Positions 11,772 through 26,411 are shown, counted from the stretch's first letter. The stretch: DNA of 64,000 bases from Parietaria judaica (GCA_954871525.1 OX940863.1:20472001-20536000), one strand, 5' to 3'. A program made the numbers and translations. The notes: generated by a model not told the origin, from the letters alone.

Positions 11772-14700
11772 CTATTTTGGTATTGTGGAGATGTTTTGTT
11801 GTATATGAGCTAATTCATAGGATGAAACATTATCTTCAACATCATGATAATCTCTTTTTGACCAAAGGAAAAAGAAAGGACACATGTATATAGAAACATG
11901 CCACAAACTGCAAAAAAAACACAAAAAACAAAACATGGTTATTAAATAAAATAAAATGTAATAACTTGGTCAAGCTATTTATTTGTTATGATAAAATAGA
12001 TTTTTGTTTCTTTAAAAAAAATCAATAATACCAATTTTTGGTATTTTATAAAAAATAACCGAATACCCAATTTTTAGAAAGCAAAAGTCGCTTTTTTGGT
12101 ATTCTAAAATTAATTTTTTTTAACCGCATTTATATTAATATAATATAATATAAAATAAAATATAATATAATCATAAAGTTGTAACCTGTGGCATATCCAA
12201 TATGTCTGAGGTTGAGTGAGGACCCTGCTGAGAATAGCCATTGCTGATGTCAGCAAGCCAAGAAGCACTAATTTCCATCGGAACCGTTTGTGAAAATCCT
12301 TCATAAGATCATGTGGCCAATTTTTTATTGTCTCCAATCTGCAAATATTTTAAATTATACATAGAGAATTATTGCACAAAAATTTACGTGCAAAATCGCA
12401 ATTTGAAAAGAAAACCACAAGCGGAGAAAATAAACTGGTATTTTCGGATAAATTTATAGTTGTAGAGAAAGAATAAAAAAAAGATAACAAAATCCCAAAT
12501 CCCGTATTATGATATTGAACCTATTTTGGTCCGATAAATCGGCTTCCACCATAGAAACTAATAAATCAAAGAAATTTATAAAGGGTTGGAGCGGTCCGGT
12601 CGGGGCCAATGGATTTGAGTCATAAATTGTCGATTATATATTCTCGAAACTGTATATTATGATTAGTATATTAAATTATGTGATGGCAGGCGGAGCTACG
12701 TTGAAGACTGTGGGTTGAAATCGCCCCACAAATTTTATGTTATTAGTCGTAGATTTGCACTAAAAGTTCAAACCAACCCGTTCGAAGACTAGATCCAGTT
12801 TCCGACGAGTATCCAAATTCAGCAGTATATAAAAGACAAGAAACAAAATAAATTGAAATAAAGTTTGTACCTTGGAGGAATTTGTGACCAATTTGTCATT
12901 GAAAATGAAGACGAGTTGACTCTATTGAGCAACTCTATCCACCATCCAATGAGAAGCCCTGAAGCTCCTAGTGATAGCACAATTGGAATGTTGCTTGACC
13001 TGCAAGAAAACTCATTTGAAAATTTGAATTTCAAATTTAATATAAATAGTTAATTTTTTTTTACAGTTTTAATACCTTGTAGGACTTGTTACAGCCAAAA
13101 GTGCTGTGACTATTACTGACATTGTATGAATGGTTCTCTTCACAGATTCATTCACATTTGTTAGGTACACAAATGTGCTAATCACAGCCAAGAAAGACAA
13201 CCAGAAATCCATAAACTGCAAAATCCCGGAACGCAAAAGGGTCAACAATGTCGTTTCTTCTAGTAAAATTCGTTTGAATATGTTGGCCTAGTTCGGGGTT
13301 GGTGCTTATGCTTTCGATTTTGCACATTCTCTAGTTAAATATTGTGTTCGGTAAACGTAAATGAAATTGTTCTTCAATCGAACTTTCTATTGCGCTACTA
13401 TAAAAGCAGAAGATCACCCCTTTATAAAAAAAAAATAAGTATTTTTAGTTATGTCTAGTTTAATCTTTTTATATTAAAATTAAAATTAATTAAATTGCCG
13501 GGCACTAAATTACTTTTGTCAAAAGTAATTTTTATTCAAATACTTCTCGATTAAAGGCCGTAGTTTTCAAAAAAATTCGATCAAACCTGCAAAATCCCGA
13601 ACCGCAGAGCGCAAAACCGATGTTCGTCACAGGCGTGATAGAAAGCACTTGCGATTCCACTAGACATGAAAATGACCAATTCTGAATATTCCTGATTAAA
13701 AAAAAAAAACTCAATTAAATTCACTTACCATATATTCTTCTTATCTAATGGCTAAAATTACATCAATTATTTATTTATTTACTTACCTTCTTGTAAAGTG
13801 CTGTGAATGATGGCAGCATGGCCACAATATTTGAGACAATGACGAAAACGGAGTGAAATACCGGTCGCAGAGAAATGCTGCAATCAAATCCGCCACGGTC
13901 CGTATCGCAATTGCAATAGCTGAAAACAAAGGTACCATAAGTAAGGAAACTTCAGAAATCTTTACACATATTTATTTCAATGAATTTTGTATCATTCCAC
14001 GTCAACTTTACTGATATGTGCTATTTTCCCGTTAAAATTTCATTTTAACGCATAACACCTCATTTACATTATAAAATTTATCAAGAATGTTAGGGAGAAA
14101 AATGCACGAAAATAATGTTTAGGGGGGGGAAAGGCCACCAACAAACAAAGTTTAGGCGAGCGAATAAATTATTCGAAGTCCTACATACTGTAGAAAAACA
14201 ATGTTTAGGCCTCAAAAAGTAGCAATGAACCGATAATAATTTCGAATAAAACTTAAGAAAAAAAGAATAATAAAAAAAGATTAAAAAAATACTTACTGAA
14301 AGCCAGTGACTCCACTTTCTTCCTCATCATAGAAAGGAGTCCCATGATGAGAGCAATTATCTGGAGATGTTTCAATGGAAACAGCCATTGTGCTGTGAGG
14401 GCAAAGAGGACTTTTCACATCAAGCTTGTACCTCAATCCAATGCTCCACCATCCTTCTCTAGCATACAAGATGAACAAATTCACCCTCCTTTTGCTTGAA
14501 TCATATAGCTTGATCAAAGAGTTCTCTTTGTTTCCGGTGACCGTGTAATTCGCGTACTTGTAGTCCCAAAGCTCGGAATTCGGAACGCCGTTGAACCTGA
14601 CGTACATTTCGTACTCGAAATCTTGGTCCGAGTTTAGTTCGATGTGAAGATTTTCCCCCGCGATTTTGGTCCACATGTCGAAGAAAGTCCAAGAAAAGCT

Positions 14701-15254
14701 TGAATTGGACTTGCTCAAGAGGGGTATCAAAGGGAAACTAGTCAATTCCGATGATCGGTTTTTCCCGTCCGGGAAATATTTGACGGGGAATGTTAGATTT
14801 CCTTGGTCAATTGCCTACAGAACAATAATAATTATCATCAGATCAACAAGAATGTTGTGTAGTTACTACATGTGACCAAATTTCAATTTTTCTCACATGT
14901 CCCCCCTAACTTTAAGTTATGTGCACTTATATCCCCTAAATTTTCATTTTTATCCATAGCGAAACCATGAACCCTAAATTATAAATCCTGCACGATATGT
15001 GGAAATGGGTACTTAGTTGCGCAGTTAAACAACAAGACTAATTCTCAAAATGCTCACTTTACCTCCTAATTTTAAATTTTTGGTGCACTTAATTCTTTAA
15101 ATTTTTTAATTCGGTCCGGGCTGAAACCTTGAACCCTAAATTCTAAACACTCCACAAAAATTAATGTTCAAGGGGAAAAGTACAATGCAAATAAAAAATT
15201 CAAGTAACAAAGTTCACCGGAACAAAATTCCGGTGGTAAAAAGCTCCACAATTA

Positions 15255-15307
<53 letters not shown>

Positions 15308-17995
15308 AATAGAGCTAAAACAACAAACCTCAAGTGCATATTCTCTCCAAGAACAATTTGGCCCATCTTTGCCATGGGGGCAATATAGTACTTCCCATTC
15401 CAGAGTTAAACACACTTCCAATCCTTCTTCTGGTTCATCATTTTGAATGGAGAAATACCAATTATACCCCTCCGGTACCGGTATGACCAAAGAGGACTCG
15501 CTCAGCCTACTTGAATAGTCATACAAGGACTTTTCCGGGATTCCATTCGCTCTAGCAAGACATGTAACGGAGACTTCTTTGCTTCCGAGTGTCCCGTTGA
15601 TGCGAATGTCGTTAGCTTTTACCGTGATTTGCATTGGCCGGACCGTGCTTAAGGCGTATATTTTGGCCTTTTTGTTTACTAGGCAAATATTTCTGGTGTA
15701 ATTGAATGAAATTCCATTATTGTCGTCGAGATACTCCACTGTTTGATCACAAAATTGGCCATGTTTTGTGGGGTCTTCACAGGCTTGGATTGTCACATTG
15801 GCACTGTAAAAGAAGGTTGAGCCTTTAACAACCTGAATTTCAAAATGAAGATTCTTAATTTAGTCTTCTTAAAAGAAAAAGTAAATAAATAAAAGTGAGT
15901 AATTGGCAATAACGCCCCCCTGAACTTTGCATGCGGTGTACTTTGCCACTTAAACTTTCAAAAAGTAGCACATTGTCTCCAATTTGAGGATATTATCGTC
16001 AATTTGATTTTTTCTTTTATCTTAACTGATCGTGAATAACTAGACTTATTGATCTCGTTCGATAATTAATTGAAAAAAAGTACCGTGGAGTAACTAGTAA
16101 TTCATATGCTATGTACAAGTGACCAATAATATTCGTCATTTTCGAAAGGTACAGGGCAATTTGCTACTTCAAAGGTATCGGGTCATTGGTGTCGACAACT
16201 AAAGTTCAGGGGAGAAACTGCACCAACATGAAAAGCACAGGGGCATTACTGACAATCACTCATACAATAAGATTCCTACCCAGTTTGGCTGATTTCTGAA
16301 CTTTCCAAGACCATTGAACAGCCCAGCATAATAGATTCCAGGAACAAACTAACAAAAGAAAGATTATTTCTTTTTCACATCAGTATAAATGAAAAAGGGT
16401 AAAGAAAATAAAAGATGGTCATAAATCATATATATATATATATATAATATATGTATAACCTCTCCATAGGGCATCCTGAAGGTAACATTTTTAAGCAGAG
16501 GGTAACATTGGTCCACATTCTTAAGATGTTGGACATTCCCACCAGATAAATTATAGTCACTAATCACTGCAAGATTTAAATAGTCAAAACTTAGCATGAT
16601 CAAGAACATTTTACAGTCATGAGAAAAAAATTATTTAAACAGTTTCTTACTAGTTGGGAGCAGGAACGTGTTATGATATAAATCAGGAGTAAAATGGGAA
16701 CGGGGAATTTTTTCTTTTTTCGGTTTTTCCTAACTGTATCCGTTTTTTGGTATTTCAAAAACCCCTACTCGCAGTACCGGTTTTGTATAAATCGGGTTTC
16801 CAAGATGACTCTGATACCCGTACTGGTAAAAATGTCGTTTTTAAAACGGTATTCCGGTTTAAAACCGGGAGTTTGCCGGTTTATATGAAATATTTATAAG
16901 TGTAATAAAATGTATTATATTAAAAACGAAAAAAAAAAAACAAGACTGAGAACTTCTCGGTTACCGGTTTTTCTGGAGAAAAAAAAAGGGTTTAGATAAC
17001 CGATAACTGGTTTTAATGTGATTGAAGTTGTACCTAAGTCTCTCAAAGAATCTTTAGAGAAATCTGGAAGAGGTAAACCTCCGTCTTTGAAGCATATCAT
17101 TGGCAACATTGCCTTTGAATATTTGTGCACTTTGCTAAGGTCCTGAAATTATTTCATATAATCATATACAAATCAAAGTAAATGCTAAAACTTAAAATTA
17201 TAGAAAGGCATTGAAGTTAGGATATTGGTGGCAAAAGTACCTAAATTAAAGACTATAACTTGGGTACTTTCATAATGGGAAAAGTACCTATGTTTAGTAA
17301 AATTATAGCTCCGTCCGATTTCGTTAAAAAAAAAAAAAACACTGATAGAAGGGGACCTAGATAATTAAAAAAAAAAACCAAGTAAAATTGTGTTGAGGTG
17401 ATACATGTCCTTCCATTAACTTTTTTTTTTTATAAAAAGTTGGATAGTCCATTGACGCTTTTTCACAGAAATTATACGGAACTACTATTTTCCCACTACA
17501 AAAAAATTTAGGTACGTTACATACGCAACACAATATAACTTGTGAACTTTTGCCGCTACTATCCCATATATATATGTATATATATAAAAACTTATATACT
17601 ACTCACAGTGGTAACATCGGAATTTATGGCAATTGTTGCTGAAGAGAAGTTTTGCGGCAACTCCACTGATCAATGCAAAATAAAGAACTACTGTTAAGAC
17701 TCTGTAAGTATCATTCACGTACTTATGCCGCTCTGCGTAAATATTTTTTTTCTTTCTGTAATTAATTGTCCAAACACAAACGCAACTCATGCATGCAAAT
17801 TAAAATAAAATAATAAAAAGAAAACAGACCTCGAATGTAGTCCCAAGAATATGGCGGGATTTCTGTTAAATCAACTTCAACATCAAAATCGGAAAGCTCT
17901 ACGCTTCCATTACTCCCACCAAAAGCCGCCACCGAAGAGATTACGAAGAAGAAGGCGACGACGGTGACGAATACGGGTTTTATCGTAGTTTCCAT
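11772..17995 (-). CDS. TMEM8/PGAP6-like seven-TM protein (CREST superfamily, DUF3522)
   Basis: Thirteen exons: 17995-17830, 17665-17607, 17142-17034, 16566-16460, 16348-16280, 15832-15329, 14814-14297, 13919-13787, 13691-13587, 13215-13076, 12999-12871, 12338-12186, 11907-11772. All have GT..AG borders and sum to 2,328 nt, 775 residues plus stop, in unbroken phase. Residues 1-24 are a signal peptide. A long extracellular part with many Asn-glycosylation sites follows. Around 480-530 is a Cys-rich EGF-like segment ending YCNCDTDRGGFDCS. The C-terminal third is a multi-helix membrane domain with the CREST motifs SSGIASAFYHACDEHRFC and LQFMDFWLSF, whose Ser, His and Asp are the family's putative metal/hydrolase residues. 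Animal PGAP6 is a GPI-specific phospholipase A2 at the cell surface. Whether the plant protein has that activity is inference. Domain family 0.95, exact exon ends about 0.85. Confidence 0.93.
15257..15305. repeat. (AT)n microsatellite in an intron
   Basis: About 24 AT dinucleotides lie in the intron after the exon ending at 15329, close to the donor site. A shorter (TA)n run lies at about 16431-16446 in another intron of the same gene. Confidence 0.95.
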
Positions 17996-19538
17996 GTAAT
18001 ATTTGTTTTCATAAATAAATCAGTGGAAAGTTTCAGTTGCACTTTTTGTTCTCGGAATCTTTTCAGTAATATCAGAACTATATATATATTGTTATATAGA
18101 GAATGGATTACATATATGTGTTACGTAAGGGTTTTTAATGTCACTTTTGGATCAAGATATCGCAAGGATCGTCTAGATTTAATATTGTTTGCATATTATA
18201 CATATATATGTATATATATAATTACTCGAGTTTAATTAGAGAATAATGTCATTATCGAATAATAACTATTTAATAATTTCATGATCGTCGTTTGATATTA
18301 TCTGATAATGGCATGAAATCCTTATGGATTTGTAAATCGGATCCTGATATACGTGAATAGCTTTCCAAAAATAGGATAAAATAAATAAAGATATATATAC
18401 TGATCTTATTATTATGATTTAAAAATAAAAAAATTCAAGTTTTTTTTTTCTTTTTCTCTTATTATACATCTTTTTGCGTTTTCCTTAAAATAGCAATCCC
18501 CAAACCAACAATTCAATATTAAGAAGAAAAAAACCATAACAAATCACAATATCACTTTTGAGGTGAAAAATCACCACAACAATAACGGATTTAAGAATGA
18601 TGTAGTTCCGTTTTTAAGTTACCTAGGAGCTCAGTCTTTCCGTTAAAACTTATCACGCAATCGAAAATGGATCAAAAGATTGAAAAATGCTTGAAAGTTA
18701 GTGTTTATGAAGTATGTGTAAAAATGTTAGTTGCGAGAATTTTCGGTTCCCTTTTTTCCTTCTCCAAGCTCGTTATTTATAGAGCTCATCTACCTAGAAT
18801 TCTCTTCCATCCTCATAAAAGGGTGGTTACATTTATGTTTAATTGCCTCATAATTGTCATAATCACTTAGCTTTATTACATAGAATAAGGCTAGAACTGC
18901 TATCATTTAACTCCTTAGCAATGGTTTCATCGTATTTATCACCCTCCGTAGCTTGCCTTTCCTCGCCGATTCGTCTCATCGCTCCATCGTTTGTTTTCTC
19001 ATCGCTCATCGCCTATCTTCTCATCACCTATCTCACTGCCGTTTGTCTTCAAAGAGCATATTTCTGGCAACAAGTCCTCATCGATAAGTCCCTTCTGAAG
19101 ACCTCATAGATCAGCTTCTTATAGCGTCTTTCTTCGCCTATCTCCTCGTCGCCTATCTTCTTCAATTCTTCATTTCAATTAAATTTATTCTTCAATTTAA
19201 GTTCCTTTCTAGTTTCTAATAATAAGTTCAAGTTACTTCACTCCAAAAAATAAAAATCGAGTAATATATGGATATCGATCAAGAATTTGGAGAATTTGAG
19301 ACCCACGTGGACCAATAGCTAAAAAACAAGAAAATAAGGGCCTCAATAGAAAAATCAATCACAATTTGTCAAAACGTTATTCCATATCAACTTCAATTGC
19401 AACATTACAAGTAATAAAAGTACAAAGAATTAACACAAGACTAGAGAATAGAGGCCAACCTTCAAAACCCAAAACTTCAATACCCGGGACCCGATTTTAC
19501 AACATTACCCGAAAATGAAAAGTATATAAACAGAATCC
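17996..19538. other. Intergenic region between two host genes
   Basis: It should hold the promoter of the PGAP6-like gene (from 17996 upward) and the 3' UTR of the beta-adaptin gene (below 19539). A CT-rich, TCATCG-repetitive patch at about 18930-19160 is low complexity. I see no further gene, RNA or transposon end. Confidence 0.55.
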
Positions 19539-22500
19539 TCACGCCCTGAGAAGCGCTTCGAGCGACTCGAAGAAGATAGGCGCCATATCGGGATTGGGAG
19601 TCTTGACGGCACACTGGACTCCGGCGGCTCCGAGGACGGTGGTGAGCTCGATCAGGAACGGAGTGCCCTGCGGGAGTTTCGCCGAGAAGTAGAAGACGTC
19701 TTGGTTCGCGTTCTTGCGTCGAGCGATGAAGAACATGTTGGACGACGCGAGGCGGTCGAGAGTGGCTTCCACGGAGGCGATGGCACTGCCAGGGAAGTCC
19801 CGCGAGACTTCGTTCGGGTCAGGGAGTGATCGCCACGTCTGCGTGTTGCCAAACCAGAACTCGATATATAGAATTTACCGAAAATTTGGTTTTTGGATAT
19901 TGAAAATCGAAAAAAAGGGTCATCGTTTTTTTGGAGATAATCCACATACATTCGGTTAATACCTTAGTTACTGGTTACCTTTGAGTGTTTTAGAATTATA
20001 CAAAATTAGTTTAACAAGTCCAAACCTTTAGATTTCGGATAATCGGTTTCTCAGTACCGGTTCCCACCCAAACCGGAAAAACCGATTCCACTTGGCTATA
20101 TGGTTGTGGTTAAAAACAGGATTACTCGGTTTCTCATTTATCTGGTACTCTTTTTTTATTATTATATTTGGAGCCATAGATTTTACCTCAAGAAAGTTAG
20201 CGCGCTCCATTCTTCCTTCCTCAGTGAAGAAGACGTGAAGCGGGATCCTGTCGTTGAAGTACAAAACGGGCGGTTGACTGTTCTTCACGGCGACTTGCAG
20301 AATAGAGGTCGGAGGGCCTTGAGACATATTCTGGAATATCACCATGGGCAGAAGAATCCTCGCTGTTGCTCCCGTTTGCAATTGCGGAACCTAAATTGAC
20401 ATGGAAGTAGGGTTTCAAGACGAATTATGGCGATACATTCTTGAATCGATAAAAACAACCAGTAGTAATAATTTTGGCCGATCGTTACAATAGTTTAACC
20501 CTAACCATGCCCGAAAGACACTAATAATAATTTAGGCTGGTTGTTATTTTTACTATTCATTTATTCCCTTCTAAATTAAACTTTTCCTATGCAACAATTT
20601 TGTTGCAGTGGAAAGAAAATACCCCAACACAAATATGTCAATTCGTGTCTCAGCGGGAATTCAAATGATTGTGATCACATCCATGAACACATGCAAAACA
20701 TCGCCGGAACCGGAAATCTCATCGTCCGCCACGTTTAGTTCTCCGCAGAGTATCATAAGTTCACCACTCAAAATCGTAACCAAAAGATAGAATCTCGATC
20801 TCCGATCAAGCCCATGATTTTAACCGAGGAAATTTCTGAGTTCAGAACTCGATTTTTCTTGTTTTCTTAAATACAAGCTACCAATGCGAACGACTAATCT
20901 GCCCCTGTTTTTTAATTATCGACTTTTCACCTCCTAACATATGCTTTCAATCGTCCGAACCTAACACAATGCATGAAAGACGCCAAACTGGTTGGGTAAA
21001 AATATTGATACCTGCAGGGGCCCGGCGGGGGCAAGGCCGAAGGAGTTCTTGTTGAACTGAATCATGAAGCCGTCAAGAGCGGTCTGCGAATTGTTTTCAA
21101 ACAACAAATCGTAGAAAACTTGGCCATCCCGTCGTGTCAGCTGAGCGCTGATCTGCAGACCGTCTGATGCTTGGCGTAGAACAGGCAATGGAGGGCTGCG
21201 AATAAATATGAATAAGTCAAGTCATTGACCAAAGTAGCCATAGACTTTTCACTCAACAAAGTCAACTAAGACCGTCTTTGGAACTTAGATTTTGTTGAAT
21301 AAAATAGTTTATATTCTAATTGTAGTGTTTGGAAGATACTTTTCCATTGTGGGCAATACAATATTGATATCGTTTCTTTAAAAAAATTGTTCTCGAAACA
21401 CTAAACGAAAATATCTTCCTCTAGTTTTTGTCAGAAAAATAAAATCCAGATTTTTTTTCTTCTATAAATTTTAATACTGAAAATTATCTTATATATAAAA
21501 AATATCCAGATAAGACCCAATTGGTTCTTGTCCTAAATTGTGTGAATGCTCATCTACACGTACCTGGCCGGAGCAGCAGGCTCATCCACCGGGACAATGG
21601 CGTTGTTATCCAGACCGATCAGATCGCTGAGCAAATCCGGCACCGGCGCTGGAGCCTGCTGAGCTGGCACAGCGTTTCCTGCGCTGGAGGACGGAGAGGC
21701 AACGCCATCGGCAACATGAGCGGAAGAGTCAGCATCGCTGCCTTCGGCGTAATCCTCGTCTTCGGTCCTGGGAGCGGTGGTCTTCACACGGCTGACAAAT
21801 GCTTCTGGTGGCTTGTGATACACGGACGATAGTGTAGCAATGTTGGCGAGAAGCTCGTCCAGGAGCGATGAATCGAGCTGGTTTGAGTCGTCGGTGATCA
21901 CCGGCTTCTCTGCTAAAACGACATCCTTGGCGGCCTGAGATACCACAATGTAAACATTTAAAAAGTTAGGGAGTATTTTGTAAATACTATATGTAATTAA
22001 ATATAGTAATTAAAGCTAATTATAGATTCCTTTTTTGCATGAATTAAATATATATATTATATAGCACCATCATTAACTACTTATAAACTTGTATTTCATA
22101 TAAAAAAATATATTTCAACCCTGACAAATTATAAAGATTAAGCAACTCATTATTTCAGAAGTAAGAAAAGAGAACCGCACCTCAGGGTCAGTTGATAAGA
22201 GGCGCCAATATATGTATGCACGGTCTCGTAGATCGGGGTTATCTGTCTCCACAGTTGCGTTATTCAAGACGACCTATTAAGAATCACACATGAGAATACA
22301 CCAAAAAATTTCTCTAGAAAGAGTGCACTACACGGAAATTCTGTGAATCATGGTATATTGGGATCGCTCCAAATAACTATGAAACTAGTGCATGAGACTT
22401 TTGCAGGAACACATGGCCAAAATTATTCACATTATCAGAAAATTATTCGCAAAAACTAAACACAAAAAGAAATCATTTTATGTTAGTTATACAAATACAG

Positions 22501-25500
22501 ACCTGAATCATCTGTTGTGGGCCTTCAGTGGGCTTCTTCAGAAAGAGTTTGACAGTTGCAGTCAGCAGTTGCAACTGGACTTGCGCGGGTTCTTCAGGAA
22601 AACTCTCCAAAAAGCTCTCAAGGAGCTCATCAGCATTATCGATTCTTTCAGCATACTCGCCAATTATCCAGATCATTGATGCCTAGAGAAAGTTGAGAAA
22701 ATAAAAGGAGTCATGACCTAAAAGAACCAGATCACCGAATTTCCTTAAGCACATAACCTATCCAATTCACTTTGAATTTCTATCAATTAGGGCATGAGAT
22801 GAGATATTTCAGTAACATGGGAAGGAAGGAACACATATACCTTAGCTTCTGGTTCATCCAAAGTGTCTAGGCTCTCACATAAAGTTGCAATGATAGATTC
22901 GTAGCTGCCGAGAAAGAGACCGATTAATAAAGGAGTGGAGGGAAAAATTCCTATATAACTATAGATCATAAGTATCTTACGTGTTGGGATATCTCCTGAA
23001 AATATCTTTGATGACAATAATAGCCTCTTGAACCACATAGTTCACCTTATTCTTGATCAGTTCAAGTAGAACGCTAATGCACCTCTCAGCTGCACGTTCT
23101 AATTTAATGGCACAGCGGCCAATAGCACGTACAGCCTTTCTAACAAAGTCAACATCGACTTCTGTCGCATACTCTTTAAACTCCAATAAAACCTATACAA
23201 TGATCAGTACAAAATGGAACATTTAGTAAAACCCCAACAAACAAATTTCCAACAAAAAATCAATGATCATAATACATTGACTTTGGTAAAAGCTTGCATA
23301 CCTGATCTATATTCCGGTCGGAAGCAAGCTTAATCATGATTTCTAACTTTTCCATCTTCACATAGATAGGATCGTTGTACTTGCAGAAGAATACCTAAAA
23401 AAACTAACTAATTAAAGAAAATTTTCCCACTATAATAGAAGTCTTAAGAGCAACTGCAACTCCCAGTCCTAGAGAGAAACGATTCACGGTAGTAGATATA
23501 GATTTTAACCTTGATTTCATGGGCAAGAATTGTAGGCCTTCTTTGAACGATAAGATTGATGTTCCTCAACGCAACATATTGTATTTCAGGCTCAGCAGAA
23601 AGTAGAGTCACAAGTGGTGGAGCCATTTTCTTGCAAAGATTTCTAACCACATCAGTACTGGTTATAAGTTCCATTTGTTGCAGGATCATCTGCAACAGGA
23701 AAATAAAAAAAGAAACGGAATGATGACGTTATAAACTTAGATGTAGGAAAGAAAAGACTTGCCATTATATAATTCAAGGAATAATGAAGGATCTAGCAGA
23801 GCATATCACCTTCACAGCTGAAAGCACGACCGCACAATTAGCATGTTGTAGGCGAGGTGTAACTCGCTCTACGATGTTCTCGGCTTCACGAGCATCAGCA
23901 GCCTTGTATCGAGAAAGAGCATCCAATATAAAAACTTGACCCCACCTGCAAGCATTATTGTTTTCATTGAGAAATGTAAACCAATTGAGAACTAAATACG
24001 TACAAATAAACTAGAGGAAAATCAAAATAGACATACTCTGTGCATTCATTTAATGCAGTAAGCAGCTTCGAGAGTGTGTGGCTGGTAATATAAAAAATGG
24101 GTCTATTACTGTTCTCTTGGATCTCAGCAAGAGCAGCCACAGCATTAGCTACGACCATAGGATTGTTGTCGGATATCAAATCCTTCAGAGATTCCAGAAA
24201 ACCTCTATCTTCGACCAACTCGGCATTTATGTCAAATAGTTTGGCAACACATATGGCAGCTGTCTTGCGAACATATGGATCATCGTCCTATTAAAAAATA
24301 ACAATAAGCAGCACATACAGGAACAAAAATATAAATGCAAACTCTAATAACTTAATCAAAAATAAAAAATTTCAAAATTCCCAAAGCAGTATATATCAAC
24401 CTTAAGACATCTCTGAAGGGGATCACAAAGATATTCCGTAATCTTGTCAACACGAATGCATCCCATAGTACGGACAGCCAAAGCACGAATCAAGGGGTTT
24501 GGGTCTTGGGAATCCTGCCGAAAAGACGAAATAACTTTTAGCGTTCTTGCTAATCGCAAAACTTGAATTAATTCCCTTCATGAATATGTCCTGATATTTG
24601 TAGAGAAGTTTTACCTTAACAAATGTATTAACCGCAAGTATCGCTAGGTCGGGTTGACTCTTAGCATAATTTATGAGATACAAATACACAAGCTTCTTCA
24701 GCTCCAAATTTTCAGTTTGCATGCAATTCACCACATCCGTGAATAGCGACGAGACATCCTTCCCAACTGTCATTGCGGCGATAACTTTCTTCACGGCATC
24801 CTTTCTCTTATCCTGTATGATGTAAAAGTGAGCATACGAATCACTTAAAACCCGAAAAAACAACAAATCGGATTGAGGCTTCTGCACTCGGATCAACAAA
24901 GGGGAATAGAGTCTTTCTAAGATTACGAAACTCGAGTACGACACGATAACTTGACCGAAGCGAGGATTAACTATAAGCAACTCATAGATTCTACAATCCG
25001 TTCTGTCCTATCCGTATGAATAAAAAATTAATTCTTGTTTAAGCTCAAACCTATTCCCACGTGGCGAGTTCGTTTTCGGTCCTCAATGCCTCTAATTCTA
25101 GAAGTTCTAATTCGTTTTACATCGTCAAATTCTATTCTACTTCAACTAACTGCGAAAAACGTATAGATCTCACACTTGGCAACAACATAAACCCACACTT
25201 GCTAAATTCACAAAGCCTCGATTCGTTTACAAGCACACAACATCGGCCAAATTCAATCAAAATCACCAAGTTCATTCCATTTCCTCACTATTCTAATCGA
25301 AAAACCGCACAAAAATCCCAATCCAAAACGATTCTACACCCAAAAACCACAATTCGATCGCGGACCGCACAGATCGGAGCGCGAATCTCCACAACACGCC
25401 GCGGAATCGCAAAAAAACGAAAAGTATTTGGGTAAAAGTCGGAGATCCAGAAGGAAATTCACACACAAACACATGAAAATGAGTAATCGATCGTTGAAGG

Positions 25501-25599
25501 AGAGAAGCGAACCTTGTACTGAGAATTGAGCTCCTCCTTGAGCTCGGGGATTTCGCCTTTCTTGGTGGTGGAGAAATACTTGGAATCGTGACCACTCAT
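19539..25599 (-). CDS. BETAC-AD: Beta-adaptin of AP-1/AP-2 clathrin adaptors
   Basis: Fifteen exons: 25599-25513, 24812-24615, 24514-24401, 24287-24037, 23945-23810, 23689-23510, 23394-23302, 23192-22981, 22904-22841, 22682-22503, 22273-22181, 21934-21564, 21195-21012, 20390-20187, 19838-19539. They encode 888 residues in continuous phase, close to the 890-odd of plant BETAB/BETAC-AD. Residues 1 to about 535 form the armadillo-like Adaptin_N trunk (start [16 protein letters not shown]). A Pro/Ala/Ser-rich hinge (about 580-680) carries an acidic patch and a clathrin-box-like [13 protein letters not shown]. The rest is the ear: a beta-sandwich (from about 690) and the B2-type platform ending ESLEALLRA. 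It is the large beta subunit that recruits clathrin and reads dileucine cargo at the trans-Golgi network and plasma membrane. No damage seen. BETAB-AD and BETAC-AD cannot be told apart here. Confidence 0.97.
20009..20095. repeat. Dispersed CCGGTT-rich repeat, copy 1 (intron of beta-adaptin)
   Basis: About 85 bp matching 26412-26496 in the same orientation: both run GTTTAACA-GTCCAAA... to GGAAAAACCGATTCCACT. The region 19853-20009 before it looks like part of the same insertion. A related but weaker CCGGTTTT-rich stretch lies at about 16690-17010 in an intron of the PGAP6-like gene. Element class unknown. Confidence 0.65.
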
Positions 25600-26411
25600 T
25601 GTCGCGATCGGCGAGAGAGAGAGAGAGCTTCTTCTCGTAGACTCTGAACAAGCTCGAAGCGAAGAAGAAGAAGAATCAATGGAGTTTTGCACAGAGAAAA
25701 CCAAGTCGGACTTCGTCAGATCAAAACGCATGTCGTTTAGCGAGAAACGGCGTACCAGATGTCGTTTTGATTCACACGACAAAAGAGAATGAAACGATGA
25801 CAATTTAATTTAGTAGGTAAATTTGATAAAATCCTCTTTAATCCCGTAAAATTAAATTTATTAAATATTATGTGATAAAATTATTCTTTTTAAATGAAAT
25901 AAATTTGTACAATGTTTTTTTATCCGGACAAAATTGAATATTGTGCAGTTTTAATGCCATAACTGCTCTGTATTGTATTGAGTCTTGACAACAATTTTTT
26001 GTTTGTTTGTAAATTCACACTTAGTAATTTCAGATACGGAGATCTCAAACGACTTGATCATGTAAACTAAATACACGGACAAAAATAAACGCCTTCTGGT
26101 ACGAGAACAATATAGCTAGGAGTTCCCTCCCGTTCCTCTGCTGTACGGAAAATGAAACGATATGGAACGATCAACATAAGACGAGAGCATCAAAGCAACG
26201 AGAAAGTTAACAAATCCGTAAATTGAAAGATGGTAAAACAAGCATGAACGAGTTATCCCACCGTACGCCGGACTCCATGCCTCATTGAGATCATCGAAAC
26301 AGATAGTGTCAGACCTAAAAAAAAATCGACAGAAGACCAAAATCAACCGAAGCTTGAACAAAGTTCACTAATTTCATTTCATAGAGACATAGAGTTACTC
26401 GTTGGTGAATC
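25600..26411. promoter_or_regulatory. Beta-adaptin 5' UTR and promoter region
   Basis: A GAGA-rich leader (about 25608-25630) lies directly upstream of the start codon on the minus strand, typical of plant 5' UTRs. Farther up is AT-rich DNA. An open stretch at 26116-26340 on the minus strand follows an acceptor-like site but matches no family I recognise. Confidence 0.45.

Noticed and set aside
18843..19109. Possible secreted protein ORF between the two host genes
   Set aside because: CT-rich low-complexity sequence; hydrophobic residues follow from composition, and no exon signals.
26116..26340. Small gene on the minus strand upstream of beta-adaptin
   Set aside because: Open and preceded by an acceptor-like site, but no family match, no start codon and no neighbouring exons.
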